Part shown: positions 54,803 through 64,000 of the stretch, piece by piece
Layout of the letters: each line of letters begins with the position of its first letter
Position numbering within the stretch: the first letter of the stretch is position 1
Origin: Anastrepha obliqua
Taxonomy: Eukaryota; Arthropoda; Insecta; Diptera; Tephritidae
Assembly: GCF_027943255.1 (NCBI RefSeq)
Contig: NC_072893.1
Location: 83,955,784-84,019,783, forward strand
Length of the DNA stretch: 64,000 nucleotides
Reading direction: 5' to 3'
The notes under the pieces: generated by a model
Told to the model about the DNA's origin: nothing
Database searches by the model: none
Seen by the model: the letters and a program-made list of their open reading frames with translations, nothing else
Translations under genes and position numbers: made by a program

Positions 54803-55730
54803 TCTTCTGCTCAAATATGAACGAGACGTTATCAATAAAACGGTCCGCGGATGACATATGGCAAAAATAAATTTTTTGTTTGGACTGTTATAAGCTTACA
54901 TAGCAAATTTCAGCGTGATATGTCACATAGTTTGTGCTACTGTGCTACTGTAAACAAGTCAAGCTCGAGTGTGTTCTTCGAATTTAACTATGGAAATATA
55001 AGTTGAACAAAGAATTTGTTTGAAATTTTGTTATACCAACAAAATTTCGGCTTCAGACGCCTTAAAAATGTTGCAGACAACCTATGGGGATTCTGCTCTA
55101 TCGCGTGCACGTGTTTTTCAGTGGTACAAATCGTTCAAAGAGGGCCGTACATCAACCCAAAAAACCACGCCAAAGTCGCTCAAAAATTAAGGTTATGCTG
55201 ACTGTTTTTTTCGATTACGAAGGTGTGGTGCACTCGGAGTTCCTTCCGCAAGGCCGATCGGTTAACGCTGAATATTATTTAGACGTTTTAAAGCGTTTGC
55301 GCGAGAACATTCGTCTTAAAAGGAAGGAATTGTGGGACAAAAAGTCATGGTTCTTGCATCACGATAATGCACCAGCTCACACATCACGTCTTGTTCGCGA
55401 TTATTTGAACATAAATAATGTTAATATCGTTCCGCAAGCACCGTATTCGCCTGATATGGCTCCATGTGACTTTTTCCTGTTTCCCAAACTCAAGTTGCCG
55501 CTGCGTGGAAAACATTTTGAGACAATTGAAGTCATAAAAGAGAATTCGAAGAACACACTCGAGCTTGACTTGTTTACAGTAGCACAGAAAACAAACTATG
55601 TGACATATCACGCTGAAATTTGCCATGTAAGCTTATAACAGTCCTACCAAAAAACAAAAAAATTATTTTTGCCATATGTCATCCGCGGACCGTTTTATTG
55701 ATAACGTCTCGTTCATATTTGAGCAGAAGT
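54803..55730 (+). mobile_element. Mariner with ~175-bp inverted arms, deleted transposase
   Basis: The left arm (54803-~54975) and right arm (~55560-55730) are inverted copies of each other, from CTTCTGCTCAAATATGAACG to AGCTCGAGTGTG. The only differences are small indels. TA stands outside both ends (54801-54802 and 55731-55732). The long arms include what is now the 3' end of the transposase frame, so the arms probably arose by inverted duplication of one terminus. Confidence 0.85.
54988..55638 (+). pseudogene. Mariner transposase, internally deleted
   Basis: The N-terminal part reads EQRICLKFCYTNKISASDAL, then RARVFQWYKSFKEGR (first helix-turn-helix). It jumps to KVMLTVFFDYEGVVHSEFLP, thereby losing the second DNA-binding unit and the first catalytic Asp. 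HHDNAPAHTSRLVRDY and APYSPDMAPCDFFLFPKLK keep the other two aspartates with 34 residues between them (D34D). The C-terminus (after ENSKNTLE) is replaced by arm sequence. It is non-functional, but some of the surviving stretch is well preserved, suggesting a young family. Confidence 0.85.
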
Positions 55731-55732
55731 TA

Positions 55733-56556
55733 TGTATACATTTTTTAACATTACGCCGTGAGTCGGAAATATGCAAGTTTGTTTCAATTGATTGAACTTT
55801 GAGCATTGCAAATTGTATCTTTGAAACGCATTACTGTAACACTTACAATATGTTCGTTCTTGTCTATTATATTATTTTACAATTATAACAATTGACAATT
55901 ATAAGTAAATTCGTGTCTTTTTTTTAAATAACTGTATAATAACATATATGAGCATCCCTATATACATATGTATGCATATACATACATTCAGGGGCGAGAG
56001 TAATGACATGCACCGCCATTTCAACTAACGCCAATGCATTACATAATAAATTGAGAGTCATTGTTTATTTGAATACATCGGTGTTAGTAGACGCTGACGT
56101 CCACGGCGATTTTGCGTGCTTAGATTAAATTATCTACAGTCGGTGCATTAATAATAATATGAAATACAATGTGGGGAATTTTACGCATGTGTGCATCCAT
56201 CCATTCGCATATGCACACGAGTGCATATGGTATAAAGTATATATGTAAATATGTATGTATGTATAGACGTTCGAGAGAGTGTGTTTTTCTCTGCTCTATT
56301 ACCGGCGCTGTAAAACTGGATTCCACGGAGAAATATCGCATATACATATGTATGTATACACATGTACATATGCTTGATAAAATACAATAACATTGCAATG
56401 GGTGTGAAATTAAATATGACAACTTTTTATTTGATTGATAATATTTATGAAAGGCTGAGAGGGGCAGATGTTTTTTCATACATATAAATAATTTAATTCT
56501 GGTTTGCCACGTATTCATGAAAAAGTATACAGTTAGGGAAATTGATAGTTTGTTTT
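55733..56556. other. No gene; TATG/CATA-rich DNA
   Basis: A/T-rich with CATATGTATGTATG-type tracts around 55960-55990, 56245-56262 and 56340-56355. The forward and reverse open frames here track those tandem repeats and have no domain. Confidence 0.4.
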
Positions 56557-56560
56557 TTAA

Positions 56561-56716
56561 CACGTTGACTGCCGAGCGAAATTTGCTGGTTATCACACAG
56601 CGCCGCAAGTGTGCATCACCACCACACCAAAAACAATGCGCCGGCACCCATTGCCCGGCGCGGCGCCATTGAAAAGCCATGCGCGGGCAATGGGTGCCGG
56701 CGCGGCAGTCAACGTG
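56561..56716. mobile_element. GC-rich TTAA-flanked MITE with internal hairpin
   Basis: The ends CACGTTGACTGCCG and its perfect inverted copy CGGCAGTCAACGTG are each flanked by TTAA (56557-56560 and 56717-56720), the piggyBac target duplication. The interior contains GCGCCGGCACCCATTGCCCG and, ~25 bases on, its perfect inverted copy, giving a strong nested hairpin. The interior GC content contrasts sharply with the A/T-rich surroundings. Confidence 0.85.
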
Positions 56717-56720
56717 TTAA

Positions 56721-58559
56721 AGAGCCAATTACAGCTTGAACTTGTAACCTTCTTCAAAAATTAGTGCATTCTTTTGCTACATTTAATGTGGGAGGGTTGT
56801 ATGGTTTAAAAAAAAAGAATTAATAATTAGTGACAACATAGTTTTTATTATTCAGGTCTGAATTTTTAATGAGAACAAATACATATGTATGTATTTATAC
56901 ACTAACTCTTAAAATAATTACATTAGCAAACGCTATACTCGTACACAAGGACTTTGAAATTCAGTTTTGTCTGATAGCATTTAACGATCTTAGCAAAATG
57001 CGGCCGAGCATTGCTATGCTGGCAAATCCCTTTTTCATGCCTCTAATCACCATTCATATGTATGTGTCCCCATAAAATAGGACAGAAATGATGAAAGCTC
57101 TCATTAGATTACTGATGAGAGCCTTCGTCGATAGACGACTTTACTCTTTGTTGGCAAGAGATTATTTATTTGTTTGATAACATGACTTAAATTATGCTTG
57201 CCTACCTCTGGTTCCATTTATTTGGCTTCATTATCCAGTGTGGAATAAGTTTTAATATAAATAAGTTTTGGACCACTTTTTTCAACACCAAAAAACATTT
57301 ATAGTATCGAACAGCTGTCAGTTCGTGAGTAGAAATCTTCCACTTGTTACAGTTCGAAACGATATCCGTCAACAATTTCACTTAAGAATTTTTGAACAAA
57401 AGAACGTTTTAAGTCAAAAACCGAAATGTATCGCTCTGACTCTCGCTAACCCAAATTTTATTATTTTGGCTGCTTATCTTTTATGGCTGCCGCCATAGCG
57501 GACATTGTCATTTGAGTCCGAGTCTTGCATTTTTTTATGGCAAGAGGATATTTGTATGTTCCCTTTTAAGCTTTCATTTGAATTTCGTCCGTTACTTAAT
57601 TTTAGTTTGGAAATCAGTAGAAGTCATGTGCACAAGAATAGAATAGACATACAAATAAGTTAAATAGCATTTCGTAAAAATCTTCTTTTTTCTGTATTAA
57701 TTCTATCTGAAGCACACGAAGGTTACAAATAATCTTATTTATCGACCAATCATTTGCGAAATTTAGTATTCAAAATTTTGTGTTTGAAAACTTTCTAAAG
57801 CTCACTTCCATTGTGAAAATTAGTAGGAAGCAATATAACGACTGGCTATTTCCTGTTAAACTCTCACTTTAACCTGTTTCTTTTCCTAATGAAATATTTA
57901 TTTATCAACAATGTCGCCACAGTTGATTTATCTCGCATTTCTATTTCACTTGCGTACGTAATTTATAACCGTTGCAAATTATTTATTTTAATTTATTTCA
58001 ATACGCTCCATAACACTTCGAAGCGTTGATCTATTGAGAAATACACCCATATGTACAGTGGTGTGCATTGAAATAAAACTATCAATAGTCGATAAGCATG
58101 CACACAGGTACATAATATTTAAATACGTGGTGTTGCCATTAATAAACGTGTCTGGTGTAGTTGTGGAAGAATACAAGAATACACATTCGCTAAACACCAG
58201 CTGCTTAGTACTCGTATCAAGTCTTCCCTCTCGTGTACAGTACCTCTCACTTTTACAAAAACAAAAAAACAGTATAGCCAAAGCCTTCACTCACATTAGT
58301 CGCTTTTTTTTCGTTGTTAATGATGTAAAAGAGAAATGGGTGCGCATCTTTAAGCTGGCAGAAGAAGACTTTCAGCGTTCCTTGTAATTATGGAAGATTC
58401 GCAAGGAACGTGGAGTGTGGTGATAGATGTGATAGTAAGCAAATCTGTATGAAATCGGAATATATTGTTTTACACCATTAGTCTCGCTATTTAATAGCCA
58501 CACCTCGTATATAGAAATACACCAAAGGCGGAATAATGAAATAATCTACTAATAATAGG
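56721..58559. other. No gene recognised
   Basis: A/T-rich DNA with short frames (57268-57498 and 58034-58387) lacking recognisable domains. ACTGATGAGAGCCTTCGTCG near 57110 may be a repeat trace. Confidence 0.4.
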
Positions 58560-58790
58560 AGTATTCTGACCGAGTTTCATAAGTTTCCGATTGAACGAGC
58601 TGAACCTCCAGAATGAGCGAATTGCCATTCTGAGTGACAGTCAGGCAACACTCAAGGCGTTGTCATCATTTTAGATTAAGTCCTCATTGGTCCTTGAGTG
58701 CATCGAGAAATTAGACTTGTTAGGAGTGCACAATCGCATCCGGGTCATATGGGTCCCAGGACACAGTGGTATAACTGGGTATGAATAGCA
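58560..58790 (+). mobile_element. LINE RNase H domain fragment
   Basis: With frameshifts the strand reads IAILSDSQATLKALSS, then LECIEKLDLLGVHNRIRVIW, then VPGHSGITGYE. These are the DSQAALKAL and RVxWVPGHxGIxGNE motifs of retrotransposon RNase H. Too short to assign beyond an RNase-H-bearing LINE. Confidence 0.7.
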
Positions 58791-58799
58791 GTAACTAGA

Positions 58800-60499
58800 A
58801 ATCAGTTTATTCAGTATTCGGAAAATTTTACAAAATACATGGGAAGTATACCCGAATATCGAATTAAATATTACCAACCGCGTTGGATCCAAGAATGTTA
58901 TAATACAAGCTTGTATCATCTCAGGCTCAAGACGTACGCAGAGAAAATAAAAAAAAAAACAAGAATAAGAGCAAGAATGAGCGAAAGTAAGTGCAACAAA
59001 CAAAGGAAAAAACTGCATGTGGAGCATTTATTATCGCTTGTGCTTTCACAATTTAGCACGCGGCACTAGTTTTTTTATATTCACTGCTTAATTCACAGAC
59101 AAGTAACTTTGCACACAAAGAGTTTGTTTATTTTCTGTGCTTACGTCACTCCAAATTCACCAAGGACATGGTTTGAAATTGTTCAAAAATTGGAAAAAAC
59201 AAAACATTTCAGAGATTCCTAGGCGTGTGAGAAACAAAAATTACTTCCTTATTATAATCAGGGAAGCCGACTTTGTATTCTATTTATTGTTTTCATGTAT
59301 ATTGTCAGTTTTTAGCGCTCAATATCCAAATAGACATTAGCTAAAACAAAAGGTAAAATAAACTAGAAAAATTTAATGGAGACCAAGCTTATTATTGTAC
59401 ACTTTTTTTAATGTTTATTTAAGATTTTTTGTAAGTATTCGACAAAATAATCGATATTCCATTCTACGATCACGCCTCCGCCAACGTGCATATTCTCGAA
59501 AATCTTCCACAGAATCTTTCTCTCACACACTCCAATGGGACGCCTCATTGGACGTTATCATCGGCTAAGCTCCTACGCCATGCAATAGAACTTATAAAGT
59601 ATCATATATAGTTTTATTTGTCGAGAGAGGACTTTCTTACACCATTGCCTATTTAGTCTAAAGTAACACTTGTTGGCAACAGAAATTCTCACTTAATTTC
59701 CCTACACGAGCGTGTGGTAGAGACTAAATAAATCTGCATACTTTGGTGTATAAGGGTATAGATTCGAACGAAAGAAACATGGATTTAATTGTGAGGCGTG
59801 TACAATACGCTGGCTGCACGTTAATGAAGAAAAGAAACCCCAACTACATAGCTTTACGAATACACTTTGTAATCTGTGAATTTTCCTGTATGGCATGTTG
59901 AATTGAGCATAATTGCCAAAACACCACTTATTACTTAACACTTTTCTTACTCCTAAGCGATTTTCACTTTAAATCATTTCACTTTTCCTAAGTGAGATTT
60001 ATCGCTTAACACGTTATTTCAAACAACAAACAACGACGAATACTGCTTGAATACATGTTTTTATGCACCATGGCGCCCCTATACATGTGTAATTTATGTA
60101 TGCATGGGTAATTTAAATAACTGCGATACCTCAACAAGAAACAAAAAATGATAGCAATGCAAATTCCAACCTGACGATTCATTGAGTAGACGGCACCGTG
60201 GATCTACATACATATGTACATACACACGTTTACCTAGATTGATGAGAACCCTGAAACAAAATTGAAGACAATCACATAAGAAACCTGGCTTCATAATACA
60301 CATGGTGTGGTTGTTTCGCCAAAGCCGAAAATAAAATATTGTACAATCGCTCTTTGTACGAGAGTTGCCTTTTATATTTCATGTATTTTGGGCCTTGCAA
60401 ACCTATCTATGTAATTTAATAATATATTTTTATTGAAAAGTTACATATGTATAACGTTTTCACTCATGAGCTCTATTTGTTCTTTTTTCAGTGATTTGA
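58800..60499. other. No gene recognised
   Basis: A/T-rich. Short frames at 58839-59069, 59137-59340 and 59702-59941 have no recognised domain. Confidence 0.4.
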
Positions 60500-60519
60500 A
60501 AAATGCTTTTCGCCCAAAA

Positions 60520-61497
60520 AATTGGAATTAACTCTTAAAAATTTCCGTGCGATGATTTATTTCGATTTTCGAAGTGAATTATCAAGACAGGAGGGCATTA
60601 ATCGACTTACTTCGACTTTTGGCCTTGAAGCACTACACTTGTAGGATAGGTGAAGGCCGTCCAAAAACGTTGTTGGGCCAGAAGCAATCGATGCTGTGCG
60701 TCAATTGATAACGCGAAATAGTCATGTGATGCAGGTATCGCGAGAGAGAGCTATCCTTGAGCATTAGTGGGGCCAGCATGCATCCATGAACATTTGACTT
60801 CCGAATAAAGAAGTCCTTGTTGTTGTTGTTGTAGCAGCATAAACATGCATATATGCTGCTGGTGATACAGTTTTTGGCCGGATATAAAACCGAGTCGTTC
60901 TGGTAACGTAGAACCGACTGTCGTGGGAACGCCAAAAAATGGATCGTGTCGATTAGCGTAAAGAAATGTTGAAGAACTTCAGTCGCGGTGGTTCAAAGCG
61001 CGTCTTTGCCATCGTAATAGCTGAAGAATCTTGCATATACCGATGACCCGAAAATAAAACAGCAATTGATATTAAGGGTATTCCAAGACGAACTTAGTCC
61101 AACAAAAGTTGTTCGCGGAAGAAGCACCTGTACCATGTAGCCGAAGAGGATTCATTATTCGCTAAGACAATGCGAGCTTCACGTATCGGCTCATACAAGA
61201 GTGTTTTTGAGTACACAAAAAAAAAATTTATTGATGGGTCATTCGCCTTACAGCCCTAATATGGCATCTAATAGCTTGTTTTTGTTCCCGAACATCAAAA
61301 ATAAAATGCGAGGTCAACGGTTTTCAACGCCTGGAAAAGCTGTTGAAGCCTTTAAACAGCTTGTTTTGGAGGTATCCACATCTGAGTGGCAAAAGTTATT
61401 TGAAAACTGGTTCAAGCGAATGCAGAAATGTGTTTACAAACTTTCAATTAAATATTTTGAAAAACAAAAAAGTAATTTTCATTTTTATTTTACTTAA
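60520..61497 (+). pseudogene. Decayed mariner transposase, whole-length relic
   Basis: The N-terminal MIYFDFRSELSRQEGINRLT and VVGPEAIDAVRQLITRNSHV are recognisable. Later come AYTDDPKIKQQ, then SPYSPNMASNSLFLFPNIKN with the last catalytic Asp changed to Ser, then KMRGQRFSTPGKAVEAFKQL and WQKLFENWFKRMQKCV at the C-terminus. It is riddled with stops and frameshifts. A CAA-tailed repeat is inserted at 60820-60930. Confidence 0.75.
60820..60930 (-). repeat. CAA-tailed short repeat nested in mariner
   Basis: TTGTTGTTGTTGTAGCAGCA, then TGCTGGTGATACAG, TTTTTGGCCGGATATAAAAC, CGAGTCGTTCTGGTAACGTA and GAACCGACTGTCGTGGGAAC. It is the best-preserved copy of the second short repeat, in reverse orientation, with the (CAA)n tail intact. 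It interrupts mariner coding sequence. Confidence 0.82.
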
Positions 61498-61840
61498 TAT
61501 AGTTTGCATTATTTTTCACAAAATATAAAAGGCAATCTATATACATACATATCTATATATAACAAATCTATATATTTTTGTGGACCCCCTGAATCCCCAA
61601 GAATGTTTTTCTGAAATATATTAAAAAATATATTTACTTCTAGGTAATAATACATATCCGTATATAAAGTGATTTTTCACGAAAGTATAATTTTCGACTT
61701 AGACGGCTATTGTCTGTAGCCAAAGAATGGACTTACTATTTAAAATATTGCAAGTGTAAAAATAAATGTTCCAAACAGTTTTATAAAAAATACTAGCAGG
61801 TAACTTCTTCTATGCAGAATCAAAGCAGAGCACCAATTCC

Positions 61841-61950
61841 GTTCCCTCCACACTCGGTTCTACGTTATCCAAGTTCAGTCAAGGATTGTCGTTTCGGCTG
61901 CAATCTCCAAAAATTTATAGGGAGTATTCTATACTGTTACAATAACAACA
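61841..61950 (+). repeat. CAA-tailed short repeat, forward copy
   Basis: GTTCCCTCCACACTCGGTTC, TACGTTATCCAAGTTCAGTC and AAGGATTGTCGTTTCGGCTG, ending GTTACAATAACAACA, follow the family order with many substitutions. An older copy. Confidence 0.65.
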
Positions 61951-64000
61951 GCAGCGCCCCAGTTCATGGTAAAATACAGCTTGGTGTTTTCTACAGCTTT
62001 GAAGGGGCATGTAGTAGCTCTGTAAGACCCGGTAGAACGCGGAAATGTGACAATTGAGCTACACACATGTTTGAGGTGACAATTCGATATGTTCGCTGTT
62101 TGTTAACCGCTAACCGATACCGCCTCAAAATAAGTTTGTTTCGCGCTAGTCAAGAGCTACTCCGATTTACTGTATGGTAAGCGTACAAATACACGTGCCA
62201 TATTAGTATATTTATACATATGTAAGCAATCTGATGCTTCTGGGATTGCGCTGTTGTCTACAAGTTGACATAAGCAAATACGCGTGTGCACCTTGAAATT
62301 TAAAATTTGCACCTATTCATTCTAATTCCCCAATACATATTATACTATTAAATGTATATACTTACACACATACATAAGTACGTGCATATGTACACATCAT
62401 ACAGTCTATAAAGAACCTATGTAGATACATACTCGGCGTTTCTCATTCTATATTTTATTTATTCAATACTCGAAGCCTTAGTGGTTTCGAGTATTTTGGA
62501 AGCTTAAACGAGTGCTTAGCTTGGAGTGGCGACAATGGCGAGTTCCCCCACGGAAAGCTTTATGTTGCCGGTCACAATGTCAAAAAATAAATATTTAACA
62601 AATACATGCAAATATCTTACGAAAAGGAAGAAAGAAAACAATGGAAAAGAAATGGAATTTGCGTTATAAAAAGGAAACGTTTTGTCTTTAGCTGGAGAGT
62701 GGAACCATATATGTGTGTTTGTACATACATATGCATGTTTGCATACATTTATAAATGGAGCACTGCTCTCAAACGTCACGAAACAGAGTCCCGTGCTGTC
62801 AGGTGTTGCTAGAAGCGCGTAAATATCATAAACTAATAAAAGCTACATATGTAAGGAGGGCTTAAGGTTACCACAAATTATATAACAGGAAAACATAAAA
62901 TGTCTACGCAACTGACGTTATCTGTGTTGAAAGTCTGTTGAATTAAAGTCTGTTCAAAGGTTAATCTACATAGGCATATTTCTACGAATTTTTTGTGTGA
63001 ATGTGTGCAAGTACAAGGGTTAGGGTAATTGGGACGACAAGTTCAAAAACAATTAGTTTATTAACTGTATAAATATATGTGCTTATATATATATGTATGT
63101 ATATGATATTTTGCTTTAAATATTTCCTAATAAAGTGACAAGTGGGCAAAGAAAACAAACTAAGGAAACGTTTACGTTCCCATTAATGGTTTCCATTAAC
63201 AGCTTCTATTGAAATATAAAACAATAAAAAGCATATGTGGTAACCTAAGCGGGCAAACTCCATTATTTTATATTTTATTGTTATTATTTCATTGATTCCG
63301 AAATTGTCAAATCTTGTCAAATCCGCAGTTTTTTTGCAACAATGATTTAGCAACAGTGAGTGAATTTTAAAATTATTGCCTGACCAGTTTTGTATTATAT
63401 GTAAGTACATAACTGTATGAATAGTTATAAAAGCTTTCATCATTTCCTGTATTTATATGTGTATTTATAACTAATTCTGTAAGTACTGAGTTTGAAGTTC
63501 GCTTGCATAGGCAGGGAAGCGTTTTTTAAACGTCGAAACTGTCTAGCACGCCATTGGAAATCAACTTCACATTTGATTAGATATGTATGCATATGTGTGT
63601 GTGTGTTATTATTAGAACAGTTTTTATCACCTCAACTTCCTTTATAAATCATCAACGTTAAGGCAACCAATTCTATTTAATTAAATTTTATTAAAAACAC
63701 CCTTGGGCTTTTGCAGCTGACCCTGATGTCCACTGAGCACTAAACATTGAAATTGAGAGGCTGCCTCTTTAAAAATCCCATTATACTAAAAATTTAAAGC
63801 TTTAAAAACAAAGTTGAGGTTTTGCAACTGACTCTGGCCTTTGCATTGATTTTGGGCGGTAAGTGCATGCAACCCGCGACAAAACCATAGTACATGCACA
63901 TTTTGAACAGTTTTGAATTTTCGCTTTTTTGTAATGTTCACTATTTTTTTTTTTTAAATTTTGACATATTGTCTAACAAAAACCATATAAGTTCAATTTT
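61951..64000. other. No gene recognised
   Basis: A/T-rich with TATG/CATA tracts (62340-62400, 62720-62740, 63090-63105). The frames at 62516-62812 and 63183-63443 have no domain. No inverted ends were detected by eye. Confidence 0.4.

Noticed and set aside
56120..56680. 186-codon reverse frame across the TTAA element
   Set aside because: It runs through CATA/TATG tandem repeats and the hairpin MITE and has no domain. It is a chance frame created by low complexity.
58034..58387. 117-codon forward frame overlapping an opposite 100-codon frame
   Set aside because: Neither strand shows a domain or convincing codon pattern; probably chance.
1..64000. CRISPR arrays, operons, bacterial promoters or a prophage-like system
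   Set aside because: The window is intron-containing insect DNA. Tandem repeats seen are microsatellites or transposon ends, with no spacer-repeat structure.

Overview
The window is AT-rich, intron-containing insect nuclear DNA. I think it comes from a higher fly, most likely a tephritid fruit fly. The two complete host genes encode proteins closest to Drosophila orthologues as I remember them. The interspersed repeats (a tRNA-headed SINE, DD41D 'rosa'-like elements, mariners, LINEs with RNase H) also fit that group. There is no bacterial, plastid or viral gene content. The species cannot be fixed from the sequence alone.

Three host genes are supported. (1) 4808-5524 (+) is the last exon of an ecdysteroid-kinase-like (EcKL/CHK kinase-like) gene. 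Its upstream exons are not in the window, so bases 1-4807 are probably its intron. (2) 19814-29383 (-) is a complete six-exon ATR checkpoint kinase gene (mei-41 orthologue). The spliced length is 8043 nt, giving 2680 residues with HEAT, FAT, PI3K-like kinase and FATC regions. (3) 35764-42157 (-) is a complete eight-coding-exon NADPH-cytochrome P450 reductase gene (Cpr). The spliced length is 2019 nt, giving 672 residues, with a splice acceptor just upstream of the ATG that implies a 5' UTR intron. All exon junctions were placed from GT/AG sites, and the reading frames join exactly in both complete genes.

Most of the rest is transposon-derived. Left (0-19.8 kb): several DD41D-type short elements, two decayed mariners, a LOA-like LINE, and a Jockey/CR1-like LINE carrying a 318-bp insertion with 14-bp inverted ends and a CGTCG target duplication (Transib-like). 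Middle: SINE pieces in the third mei-41 intron, a broken I-type LINE between mei-41 and Cpr, and RTE plus I-type LINE remnants inside the 3.8-kb third Cpr intron. Right (42.2-64 kb): a dispersed dipteran repeat with a nested SINE, an apparently intact mariner of 1287 bp with TA duplications and an uninterrupted 348-residue transposase 1.4 kb upstream of the Cpr ATG, a mariner with ~175-bp inverted arms, a copy of one such arm enclosed in another element's inverted ends, and a compact GC-rich TTAA-flanked hairpin element.

The host genes show no operon-like relationship. ATR acts in the nuclear DNA-damage checkpoint, CPR supplies electrons to P450s at the endoplasmic reticulum, and EcKL proteins are linked to ecdysteroid or xenobiotic phosphorylation. 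I did not find a convincing undescribed system. The most interesting items are the potentially active mariner near Cpr, the Transib-like insertion, the palindromic mariner arms, and the adjacency of a Muller-A gene (mei-41) and a Muller-B gene (Cpr).
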